Below are positions 1-5,256 of a stretch of 5,256 nucleotides of DNA, piece by piece (the first letter of the stretch is position 1; every line of letters begins with the position of its first letter). Under the pieces are notes generated by a model. That model saw only the letters and a program-made list of their open reading frames with translations. It made no database searches and was not told the DNA's origin. The position numbers and the translations under genes were made by a program. This DNA is from JBOHRN01 sp050732775 (GTDB taxonomy: Bacteria > Gemmatimonadota > Gemmatimonadetes > Longimicrobiales > Longimicrobiaceae): positions 1 through 5,256 of the forward strand of contig JBOHRN010000034.1 in NCBI GenBank assembly GCA_050732775.1, read 5' to 3'.

Positions 1-18
1 GCAGTGTAGCGGAACGGC

Positions 19-47
19 TTGTGTATTTTGAACTTTTTGGTTATCAT
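19..47 (+). promoter_or_regulatory. Candidate sigma70-type promoter for the rpsO operon
   Basis: A -10 hexamer TATCAT (42-47, five of six matches to TATAAT) lies exactly 17 bases after a weak -35 hexamer TTGTGT (19-24, three of six matches to TTGACA). The stretch from about 20 to 70 is visibly AT-richer than the rest of the window, as expected for a promoter in a GC-rich genome. Transcription would begin near base 54, giving an rpsO leader of about 65 bases. A second -35-like element, TTGAAC (28-33), has no good partner at proper spacing. This is consensus matching by eye only. Confidence 0.4.
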
Positions 48-76
48 ACCTGGATATCGCTTTTTAACCTTTCAAC

Positions 77-94
77 GCCGAACGAAGGTTCGGC
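77..94 (+). promoter_or_regulatory. Hairpin in the rpsO 5' leader, candidate S15 autoregulatory element
   Basis: Bases 77-83 (GCCGAAC) and 88-94 (GTTCGGC) form a perfect 7-bp stem closed by the four-base loop GAAG. A second possible helix pairs CCGG at 94-97 with CCGG at 112-115. That would bury the only Shine-Dalgarno-like GGAG (114-117), which sits just 3 bases before the ATG at 121. S15 is known to repress its own translation in several bacterial lineages by binding leader RNAs of differing structure that expose or mask the ribosome site. The stem is visible in the sequence; its regulatory role is inferred. There is no T-tract, so it is not an intrinsic terminator. Confidence 0.4.
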
Positions 95-120
95 CGGAGC
101 CAAACTAGCGACCGGAGTTC

Positions 121-384
121 ATGGCGATAGATCGCGAAGCCGTTGTCGGCAAACACCAAATCCACGATAAAGACCGTGGCTCTTCGGGGGTTCAGATCGC
201 GCTCCTGACCGAACGTATCGGCCACCTTACCGAGCACCTTCGCGAGCACCAGAAGGACCATCACTCTCGCCGGGGGCTCCTCAAGATGGTAGGCCGGCGC
301 CGGCGCCTCCTCCGCTACCTGAGAAGGAAAGACCTGGAGGGCTACCGCTCTCTGGTGTCCGAGCTTGAAATCCGCGCTTCCTAG
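121..384 (+). CDS. rpsO: 30S ribosomal protein S15
   Basis: This 87-residue protein is primary 16S rRNA-binding protein S15 of the small-subunit platform; it binds the three-way junction of helices 20-22 and nucleates assembly of the central domain. The family length (about 89) and signature run through the protein: VQIALLTERI (24-33), then the RNA-contact block H39, D46, H47, H48, S49, RRGLL, followed by RRRRLLRYL (59-67). The usual DTGS loop reads DRGS here, with Arg19 where E. coli has Thr21. The C-terminus ends EIRAS rather than the common GLRR. The ATG at 121 is the only sensible start, with GGAG at 114-117 only 3 bases upstream. pnp follows after 91 bases, the classic rpsO-pnp arrangement. 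The identification is secure. Confidence 0.97.
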   Translation: MAIDREAVVGKHQIHDKDRGSSGVQIALLTERIGHLTEHLREHQKDHHSRRGLLKMVGRRRRLLRYLRRKDLEGYRSLVSELEIRAS

Positions 385-385
385 A

Positions 386-425
386 GCGTCAAGACGCGCG
401 GCCGCCAGGCGGTGTCCGCAGCGGC
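386..425 (+). promoter_or_regulatory. Two GC-rich hairpins in the rpsO-pnp spacer
   Basis: GCGT (386-389) and ACGC (394-397) close a four-base CAAG loop. Directly after it, GCCGC (401-405) pairs with GCGGC (421-425), with an inner stem GCGG/CCGC (409-412/416-419) around a three-base loop. No T-run follows, so these do not look like an intrinsic terminator and read-through into pnp is expected. In E. coli the equivalent spacer folds into a hairpin cut by RNase III, after which PNPase degrades its own leader and represses itself. An analogous role here is inferred from position only; sequence similarity to E. coli is not evident. The remainder (426-475) shows only a weak ATCT-TTCG-AGAT hairpin (449-460). 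Confidence 0.35.
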
Positions 426-475
426 TCTCAACGCCCTCCGTGTAACCGATCTTTCGAGATAACTTCACAGCCGAC

Positions 476-2578
476 ATGCCAAAAGTAGAAAAGCAGTTCG
501 CGGGCAGGCCCCTGGTCATAGAGACGGGCAAGCTAGCCCGGCAGGCCGACGGCGCCTGCACGGTCCAGTTCGGGGAAACCGTGGTGCTCTGCACCGCCGT
601 GGCCCAGAACCAACCCACCCACCTCCCCTTTTTCCCGCTCACCGTGGAGTACCGGGAACGGACGTACGCAGCCGGTAAATTCCCTGGCGGCTTCATTAAG
701 CGGGAGGGCCGCCCCTCCGATAAGGAGATCATCTCGGCCCGCCAGATCGACCGGCCCATCCGGCCGCTCTTCCCCGACGGTTACATGCACGAGACCCAGA
801 TCGTGGTCTACGTGATCTCGGCCGACCAGGAGAACGACGCCGACGTGCTAGCCCTCACCGGCGCCTCGCTCGCCCTCAACATGAGCCGTGTTCCCTTTCC
901 CCGGCCGGTGGCCGCGGTGCGGGTGGGGCGCATAGAGGGCCAGTGGATCCTGAACCCCACTTTCCAGCAGCTCGAGTACTCGGATCTGGAGCTGGTGGTG
1001 GCCGGTACCGAGAACGCTATCACCATGGTTGAAGGAGGCGCCCTGGAAGTCCCGGAGAGCGAGATCGCCGACGGGCTCCAGGTGGCCCACGACGGTATCC
1101 AGGAACTGATCGGTATCCAGCAGGAGCTGCTCTCCCAACTCGAGCGGCCCGGCGAGATGGAGTGGAGTCCGGACGAGGCCGAGCCATCCTTCCGGGAGTG
1201 GGTGGTCCAACAGGCCTCCGACCGGGTCAAAAACGCTTTGCGGGTCTCGGACAAGCAGGAGCGGAACGCGGCGATGGAGGCGCTCCGTACCGAACTCTCC
1301 TCCCAACTCGTCCAGGAGTGGGTGGAGTCGGAACAAGACGTGTCGCCGATTCTGCGCGACCTAGAGAAGAAGGAGATGCGCGAGCGCATCCTCTCCGAGG
1401 GTGTGCGGGCCGACGGCCGGGGAGTGGACGACGTCAGGGAGATCACGGTGGAGGTGGGGGTGCTGCCGCGGGCGCACGGTTCGGCGGTCTTTACCCGCGG
1501 CCAGACCCAATCCCTCGGAGTAGTCACGCTGGGCAGCCAGGCCGACGAACAGCGCGTCGACAACGTGGACTTTGCCGAACAGCAGTCCAAGTCGTTCATG
1601 TTACACTATAACTTTCCGCCCTTCTGCACCGGCGAGGCCAAACCGATCCGCGGTACCAGCCGCCGGGAGATCGGCCACGGCATACTGGCCGAGCGCGCCC
1701 TGGAGCCGCTTCTGCCGCCTTACGACCAGTTCCCCTATACCATCCGGCTGGTATCGGACATCTTGGAGTCGAACGGATCGTCGTCCATGGCCTCGGTCTG
1801 TTCGGGCTCTCTGGCCATGATGGACGCGGGCGTGCCGCTCCGGAAGGCGTGTGCCGGGGTGGCCATGGGGCTCATCAAGGAGGGCGACCGGGTGGAAGTG
1901 CTCACCGATATCCTGGGCGTGGAGGACGCGCTGGGAGACATGGACTTCAAGGTGGCCGGGACCCGCACGGGTGTGACCGCCATTCAGATGGACATCAAGG
2001 TGGAGGGGCTCACGGTCGAGATCCTCAAGGACGCCCTGGCCCGGGCCCAGCGCAGCCGCATGCACATCCTGGACGAGATGGACAAGGCCCTCCCGGAGCC
2101 GCGCGCCGAACTGTCGAGCCACGCGCCGCGCATCATCACCATCAAGATCAATCCCTCCAAGATCGGTGAAGTGATTGGCCCCAAGGGCAAGATGATCCGA
2201 AGCATCCAAGAGCAGACCGGCGCCAACATCAACGTTGAAGACGACGGTACCATCCAGATCTCAGCCGTGGGCGGAGACGCCGGCGAGCGCGCCCGGGAGA
2301 TGATCGAAGCCATCGTGGAGGAGCCGGAGATAGGACGTATTTACGACGCCACCGTCAAGAACGTGGTCCCCTTCGGGGCGTTCGTGGAGATCATGCCCGG
2401 CACCGAGGGGCTGGTCCACATTTCCGAGCTCCAGGAGGGCCGCACCGAGAAGACCGAGGACGTGCTCAGGGAGGGAGACGCCACCCGGGTCAAGCTCCTC
2501 TCCATCGATGAAAAAGGGCGGCTGCGACTGTCCCGCAAGGCAGCTCTGGCGGAGAGCGAAGCCACTCCAGTCGGCTGA
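476..2578 (+). CDS. pnp: Polyribonucleotide nucleotidyltransferase (PNPase)
   Basis: This 700-residue cytoplasmic 3'-to-5' phosphorolytic exoribonuclease converts RNA plus phosphate to nucleoside diphosphates and works as a ring-shaped trimer, often within a degradosome. All family domains appear in order: first RNase PH-like domain (about 10-140, with FFPLTVEYRERTYAAGKFPG at 52-71 and RPIRPLFPDGY at 93-103), helical linker (about 215-310), catalytic RNase PH domain (about 315-540), KH domain (about 552-612, GPKG loop 568-571) and S1 domain (about 618-688). Phosphate-binding Ser435-437 and metal ligands Asp484, Asp490 and Lys492 (E. coli Asp486, Asp492, Lys494) are present. The length is normal, and the tail after S1 is short, without the long acidic extension seen in some species. 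The ATG at 476 matches the family start (MPKVEKQFAGRPLVIETG), but no clear Shine-Dalgarno precedes it, so translation may be inefficient or coupled to leader structure. It is probably co-transcribed with rpsO and the downstream alanine dehydrogenase. Confidence 0.98.
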   Translation: MPKVEKQFAGRPLVIETGKLARQADGACTVQFGETVVLCTAVAQNQPTHLPFFPLTVEYRERTYAAGKFPGGFIKREGRPSDKEIISARQIDRPIRPLFPDGYMHETQIVVYVISADQENDADVLALTGASLALNMSRVPFPRPVAAVRVGRIEGQWILNPTFQQLEYSDLELVVAGTENAITMVEGGALEVPESEIADGLQVAHDGIQELIGIQQELLSQLERPGEMEWSPDEAEPSFREWVVQQASDRVKNALRVSDKQERNAAMEALRTELSSQLVQEWVESEQDVSPILRDLEKKEMRERILSEGVRADGRGVDDVREITVEVGVLPRAHGSAVFTRGQTQSLGVVTLGSQADEQRVDNVDFAEQQSKSFMLHYNFPPFCTGEAKPIRGTSRREIGHGILAERALEPLLPPYDQFPYTIRLVSDILESNGSSSMASVCSGSLAMMDAGVPLRKACAGVAMGLIKEGDRVEVLTDILGVEDALGDMDFKVAGTRTGVTAIQMDIKVEGLTVEILKDALARAQRSRMHILDEMDKALPEPRAELSSHAPRIITIKINPSKIGEVIGPKGKMIRSIQEQTGANINVEDDGTIQISAVGGDAGERAREMIEAIVEEPEIGRIYDATVKNVVPFGAFVEIMPGTEGLVHISELQEGRTEKTEDVLREGDATRVKLLSIDEKGRLRLSRKAALAESEATPVG

Positions 2579-2596
2579 GGGTAACCGGACGGCCTC

Positions 2597-3736
2597 ATGC
2601 TGATCGGAGTTCCCAGGGAGATCAAGACCGCGGAGAACCGGGTCTCCGTGGTCCCGGCGGGCGCCGAGCAGTTGGTCGACGAGGGTCACACCGTCTTGGT
2701 GGAGCGCGGGGCCGGCGACGGGAGCGGTTTCGGCGACGAAGCGTACCTCGCCGCAGGTGCGGAGATGGCGGAGTCGGCCGACGAGGTCTGGCAAACGGCC
2801 GAGATGATCGTCAAGGTCAAGGAGCCCGTCCCCTCGGAGCACCGGCGTATGCGGGAGGGGCAGATCATCTTTACCTACTTCCACTTCGCCGCCGACCGGG
2901 GACTCACCGAGGCGGTGATCACTTCGGGTGCCGTCGCCATCGCCTACGAGACCGTGCAACTCCCCTCCGGCGAACTCCCCCTGCTCACCCCCATGAGCGA
3001 AGTGGCCGGCCGTATGGCGGTCCAGGCGGGCGCCAAGTACCTGGAGAGGTTCTACGGGGGCCGGGGGATGCTGTTGGGCGGCGTGCCCGGCGTGCCGCCC
3101 GCCGACGTGGTCATCCTGGGTGGTGGCGTGGTGGGCACCAACGCGGCCAAGATCGCGGCGGGTATGGGCGCCCACGTGCACGTGCTCGACGTCTCCCTCC
3201 ACCGGCTGCGCTACCTCTCCGACGTGATGCCGGCCAACGTGGACCTGATCTACTCCAACCGGCACAACATCCTGGAACAGCTCGAGTTAGCCGACCTTCT
3301 GATAGGGGCCGTGCTGCTGCCGGGGGCCAAGGCCCCCAACCTGGTGCGCCGCGAAGATCTGAAAAGGATGAAAGACGGCGCCGTAATCGTGGACGTGGCG
3401 GTGGACCAGGGCGGCTGCGTCGAGACCATCCGCCCCACCACCCACGAGGATCCCATCTTTGAGATCGACGGGGTGATCCACTACGGAGTCGCCAACATGC
3501 CCGGCGGAGTGCCGCGCACCTCTACGCTCGCCCTCACCAACGTTACCTTTCCGTACGCTGCGCGGATAGCGCGCTTAGGGTGGAGGGAGGCGTGCCGCCT
3601 GGACCCGGTGCTCGCCCTGGGCCTGAACGTGGTGGACGGCAAGGTGACCTACCCCGGCGTGGCCGCCGCCTTCGACCTCAAGCTCACGCCGGTGGAAGAG
3701 GTACTGGGGTACAACAGCGGCCTACCCAGCCGATGA
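2597..3736 (+). CDS. ald: Alanine dehydrogenase (NAD-dependent)
   Basis: This 379-residue enzyme reversibly deaminates L-alanine to pyruvate and ammonium with NAD+ (EC 1.4.1.1); the family is cytosolic and usually hexameric. The N-terminus MLIGVPREIKTAENRV is diagnostic. Residues known from the Mycobacterium tuberculosis enzyme fall at identical positions: Arg15 and Lys75 (substrate binding), His96 and Asp270 (catalysis). The Rossmann motif GGGVVG is at 175-180, followed by Asp198, which holds the NAD ribose. The conserved NMPGGVPRTST block is at 300-310. The length slightly exceeds the usual 370 or so because of a short tail after PVEEVL. The start lies 18 bases after the pnp stop, with no promoter in the gap and only a distant GAGGG (2577-2581) as a ribosome site, so it is probably in one operon with pnp. 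A role in alanine catabolism or ammonium assimilation is inferred. The related transhydrogenase alpha subunit is less likely given the length and the Ald-specific residues. Confidence 0.96.
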   Translation: MLIGVPREIKTAENRVSVVPAGAEQLVDEGHTVLVERGAGDGSGFGDEAYLAAGAEMAESADEVWQTAEMIVKVKEPVPSEHRRMREGQIIFTYFHFAADRGLTEAVITSGAVAIAYETVQLPSGELPLLTPMSEVAGRMAVQAGAKYLERFYGGRGMLLGGVPGVPPADVVILGGGVVGTNAAKIAAGMGAHVHVLDVSLHRLRYLSDVMPANVDLIYSNRHNILEQLELADLLIGAVLLPGAKAPNLVRREDLKRMKDGAVIVDVAVDQGGCVETIRPTTHEDPIFEIDGVIHYGVANMPGGVPRTSTLALTNVTFPYAARIARLGWREACRLDPVLALGLNVVDGKVTYPGVAAAFDLKLTPVEEVLGYNSGLPSR

Positions 3737-3743
3737 AGCTGGG
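3725..3743. terminator. Weak hairpin in the convergent gap after ald
   Basis: CCCAGC (3725-3730) and GCTGGG (3738-3743) form a 6-bp GC-rich stem with a seven-base loop that includes the ald stop codon. No T-tract follows on either strand. It might slow polymerase between the two converging genes, which are only 15 bases apart, but it does not meet the usual criteria for an intrinsic terminator. Confidence 0.2.
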
Positions 3744-3751
3744 CCCCTGAC

Positions 3752-4345
3752 TCAATCGGTGTATCCCCAGGGCGCGGGTGGAGGGGCTACCGCTTGGTTG
3801 AAGTCGAAACGCACTCGAAAGCGGCGCTCGGTGCCTTCTCGTCGCAAGGCATACCCAAAGCTCTCTCCGGGCCGTACCTCCACCGTCCATATGTTGGTTC
3901 GTGCCGCTGGGAGGAGCTCGGCCGTAAACGGATCCGCGTAGAACTCCTGCCGGGTGGAGGAGCCCGCATCTCTGGTATCGCCGCCGTACTGCGTGATCTC
4001 GTCCTCGCTGCCGTCCCGGTGGCGGTGATCGTGCTTGAGCCGGAGCCCGCTAGCGGTGCGGGTGAGGATCCAGGTGCGGGAGCGGTTCTCTCCGGCGTGA
4101 AAGGGGATGCGTACCTCCCGCTCGCTGCACTGTCGCACGTGCATGACCAGCGTCTTACCCGCGAAGGCGGTATCAGTGGGCGATCCCTGCACTAACTCGC
4201 CCGCGAATGCCTGGCCGCAGAGCTGCTGGAGCGCGGTCCAAAACCGATCTTGCGGCGGAGCAGGGTACGAGTTAGGCGGGGGTGTGGCGCAGCCGGCGAG
4301 CAGAAGGGCGCTGGCCACGAGGAGCTTGAGTGCTGGTGCGGACAT
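3752..4345 (-). CDS. Lipoprotein of unknown function
   Basis: The 197-residue product starts with a short basic N-region, a hydrophobic stretch (residues 8-17) and a lipobox LLAG-C with Cys19, so it should be cleaved and lipid-anchored. The +2 residue is Ala, which would favour outer-membrane sorting if the cell has two membranes. A proline-rich linker (21-31) follows, then a probably beta-rich globular domain containing an ordered motif set: RFWTALQQLCGQAF (34-47), KTLVMHVRQC (64-73), the histidine-rich KHDHRHRDG (104-112), QYGGDTRD (119-126) and TNIWTVEVRPG (150-160). Cys43 and Cys73 could form a disulfide. The ATG at 4345 is supported by GGAAGG (4358-4353) seven bases upstream. I recognise no characterised domain; similar uncharacterised lipoproteins occur, from memory, in Gemmatimonadota and related soil bacteria. 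It converges on ald and has no obvious operon partner, so its function remains unassigned. Confidence 0.85.
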   Translation of the reverse strand: MSAPALKLLVASALLLAGCATPPPNSYPAPPQDRFWTALQQLCGQAFAGELVQGSPTDTAFAGKTLVMHVRQCSEREVRIPFHAGENRSRTWILTRTASGLRLKHDHRHRDGSEDEITQYGGDTRDAGSSTRQEFYADPFTAELLPAARTNIWTVEVRPGESFGYALRREGTERRFRVRFDFNQAVAPPPAPWGYTD

Positions 4346-4352
4346 GAACGTA

Positions 4353-4358
4353 CCTTCC
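4353..4358 (-). promoter_or_regulatory. Ribosome binding site of the lipoprotein gene
   Basis: On the - strand this reads GGAAGG, ending seven bases before the ATG at 4345. It is the clearest Shine-Dalgarno for a complete gene here apart from that of the antitoxin, and it fixes the lipoprotein start. Confidence 0.7.
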
Positions 4359-4393
4359 CGAGCGAAAAAGGGATCGAGAGCTTGTACGCGCGC

Positions 4394-4422
4394 AAGATCG
4401 AGGCTCGGGGGCGCGGCGTCAA
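4394..4422 (-). promoter_or_regulatory. Candidate promoter of the lipoprotein gene
   Basis: On the - strand, TTGACG (4422-4417, five of six matches to the -35 consensus, within AT-rich sequence) lies 17 bases upstream of GATCTT (4399-4394, only three of six matches to the -10 consensus). The -35 element is good but the -10 is poor, so the call is tentative. It would give a leader of about 45 bases. Confidence 0.27.
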
Positions 4423-4469
4423 TTTACTCCATTCGTTGACTCGAACGTCACTCATCTCAAATCTTGCGC

Positions 4470-4493
4470 CGCCTGACGTTTTAGGATCAGGCG
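4470..4493 (-). terminator. Hairpin downstream of the antitoxin-like gene
   Basis: CGCCTGA and TCAGGCG (4470-4476 and 4487-4493) form a perfect 7-bp stem around a ten-base loop, beginning 27 bases past the antitoxin stop. Its location suits the end of the toxin-antitoxin transcript on the - strand. No T-run follows on that strand, so it is a weak or factor-assisted terminator at best. Confidence 0.3.
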
Positions 4494-4520
4494 CGGAGGG
4501 CCGGCCCACAAGAGCAGCGG

Positions 4521-4751
4521 CTACTCTGAAAGCATGCCTGGCCCTTCGTCGCCTGCATCCCGCCGTTGGGCGGCACCGGAGCTTGCCGCCTCCGCTGCCT
4601 CGAGGAACGGCTGCAATTCGGTTTCTAGACGCTGAGCCTTGCTCCGGTAGCAGCGAATGCGTTTCTCGAACGTCGCATCCCGCAGCTGCTCCGCGTGCGC
4701 GGCCCGGATCTGCCGGGTCAGTTCAACGGCCCGGATCTCGGTCTTCTCCAT
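4521..4751 (-). CDS. Small antitoxin-like protein downstream of a PIN-domain toxin
   Basis: The 76-residue charged protein is predicted to be mostly helical (MEKTEIRAVELTRQIRAAHA... through about residue 56), with a loose Gly/Ala/Asp-rich tail (57-76). Small proteins of this style, with a conserved 'AVEL-RQIR ... H-EQL ... YR-KAQRLE' pattern, commonly sit immediately downstream of PIN toxins resembling the neighbour and presumably neutralise them by direct binding. That assignment rests on remembered context and shape, not on a search. The ATG at 4751 is supported by GGAGG (4765-4761) nine bases upstream. The gene overlaps the restored toxin 3' end by 29 bases, indicating translational coupling. 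Toxin-first order differs from classic vapBC. The frame is intact although the toxin is broken. A longer reading frame continues upstream to 5246, but its first part is only an out-of-frame reading of the toxin. Confidence 0.65.
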   Translation of the reverse strand: MEKTEIRAVELTRQIRAAHAEQLRDATFEKRIRCYRSKAQRLETELQPFLEAAEAASSGAAQRRDAGDEGPGMLSE

Positions 4752-5185
4752 AATGCGCCACCTCCCGGGCGAGTAGATCTGGAGCGGCTTGTAGCCACGC
4801 TCCAGGTTGACGGCATTGAAGAGCCGGATCTTTTCGTAGTGGACGATGTGACGAAAGTTCCAACTTACCAGCAGATCCACCTCGGCCGCCGTGGCGAGGG
4901 CGATGTGCACGGCATCGTCGGCGTACTTCGGGCTGACGATTCGGCCAACGCGAGCACCGCCTCGCTCGCCGTGAGCACCTCCGAACCCAGCGCAAGGACC
5001 TCTGCATACTGGCGCCGCACAGGCTCGGGGGCGTCTGCAACCTCCGCCGCAACGACCTCGGACACCACCGGAAGATAGGCGCCGAGCCGAAAGTCCTTCA
5101 TCAGGCCCAGAGACCAGGGAGCGAACTCCGGGTCGAAGCAGCCGCCGATAACCGAGGTGTCGAGATAGATCCGTTGCGCGCGCAC
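4723..5185 (-). pseudogene. PIN-domain (VapC-like) toxin, disrupted by two frameshifts
   Basis: PIN-domain toxins are Mg-dependent ribonucleases of type II toxin-antitoxin systems. The N-terminal part is read from a GTG at 5185 (an in-frame TAG at 5197-5195 rules out a longer start) and gives RIYLDTSVIGGCFD with catalytic Asp9, then VVSEVVAAEVADAPEPVRRQ with likely acidic Glu48, up to LALAE (78-82). The frame shifts near 4941-4946, and family sequence resumes as IVSPKYADDAVHIALA (core aspartates), then LLVSWNFRHIV and FNAVNLERGYKP. It shifts again at 4764-4769 to finish REVAHYGEDRDPGR with stop TGA at 4725-4723. Compared with family members as I remember them, about six or seven residues are missing at the first break. 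Restored length would be about 160 residues, normal for the family. As it stands, no single frame makes a complete toxin. One-base sequencing error could explain the second break, but hardly the first. Confidence 0.75.
4761..4765 (-). promoter_or_regulatory. Ribosome binding site of the antitoxin-like gene
   Basis: On the - strand this reads GGAGG, nine bases before the ATG at 4751. It lies inside the 3' end of the toxin gene, touching the CCCGGG where the second frameshift occurs. It supports independent initiation of the antitoxin despite the broken toxin. Confidence 0.65.
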
Positions 5186-5256
5186 GGTGGCAAGCTACTG
5201 CACTCAGCATGCGAAGAGTACTGTACGGAAGGACCTTCAGGAGCATATCCGTTACC

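Noticed and set aside
435..463. Possible internal promoter for pnp with GATAAC at 458-463
   Set aside because: No -35-like hexamer at suitable spacing, so co-transcription with rpsO is the simpler reading.
64..759. - strand open frame across rpsO and the start of pnp
   Set aside because: Antisense to two conserved genes and the spacer between them; no family features.
1601..2209. Long - strand open frame (202 residues) inside pnp
   Set aside because: Shadow of the catalytic domain of pnp; no recognisable motifs and no ribosome site.
2261..3265. Long - strand open frame (334 residues) opposite pnp and ald
   Set aside because: It lies antisense to two securely identified genes, is His/Gly/Val-rich without domain logic, and is the kind of open frame GC-rich coding DNA produces on its opposite strand.
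3794..4195. + strand open frame (133 residues) opposite the lipoprotein
   Set aside because: The opposite strand has a lipobox, a good ribosome site and coherent motifs; this frame has none of these.
4436..4464. + strand TTGACT (4436-4441) as a promoter -35, with the nearby TGAC/GTCA inverted repeat (4437-4450)
   Set aside because: No + strand gene follows, the downstream -10 match is poor, and the repeat is only four bases per arm.
4521..5246. A single 241-residue - strand protein spanning the whole toxin-antitoxin locus
   Set aside because: Its first part is an Arg/Gly/Cys-rich out-of-frame reading of the toxin N-terminus. Genuine PIN sequence in that stretch lies in another frame, so this is better read as pseudogene plus antitoxin.

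Overview
The window is GC-rich (clearly above 60% by eye) bacterial chromosome. It has a housekeeping block on the + strand followed by a small accessory block on the - strand. No rRNA, tRNA, CRISPR array, insertion sequence or phage gene is visible. The gene content (rpsO-pnp-alanine dehydrogenase, then a short lipoprotein of a type I associate with Gemmatimonadota and neighbouring phyla) suggests a soil or sediment bacterium of that kind. This placement is an impression from protein style, not a database result.

Layout: 1-120 is a comparatively AT-rich leader with a plausible sigma70-type promoter (-10 TATCAT at 42-47) and a strong 7-bp hairpin just before rpsO. 121-384 encodes ribosomal protein S15. 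385-475 is a 91-base spacer with two GC-rich hairpins and no T-tract. 476-2578 encodes polynucleotide phosphorylase with all its usual domains and catalytic residues. 2597-3736 encodes alanine dehydrogenase, 18 bases downstream and probably in the same transcript. A convergent gap of only 15 bases then separates it from a - strand lipoprotein of unknown function (3752-4345). 4346-4520 is intergenic. 4521-5185 (- strand) holds a PIN-domain (VapC-like) toxin gene followed by, and overlapping, a small antitoxin-like gene. 5186-5256 is the toxin's upstream region.

How the parts work together: rpsO and pnp form the widespread ribosome/RNA-decay pair, whose leader and spacer structures are often used for autoregulation by S15 and PNPase. 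Alanine dehydrogenase appears to have joined this operon. The toxin-antitoxin module is unrelated to it. The toxin reading frame is broken twice. One break looks like a small deletion between two GGCCGA copies that removed about six or seven residues next to the catalytic core. The other looks like a one-base loss at CCCGGG. The antitoxin frame is intact, with a good ribosome binding site. The module therefore looks like a decayed toxin with a surviving antitoxin. The second break also places the toxin's C-terminal half in the antitoxin's reading frame. I see no convincing undescribed system; the toxin scar, the rpsO leader and the lipoprotein most deserve a second look.
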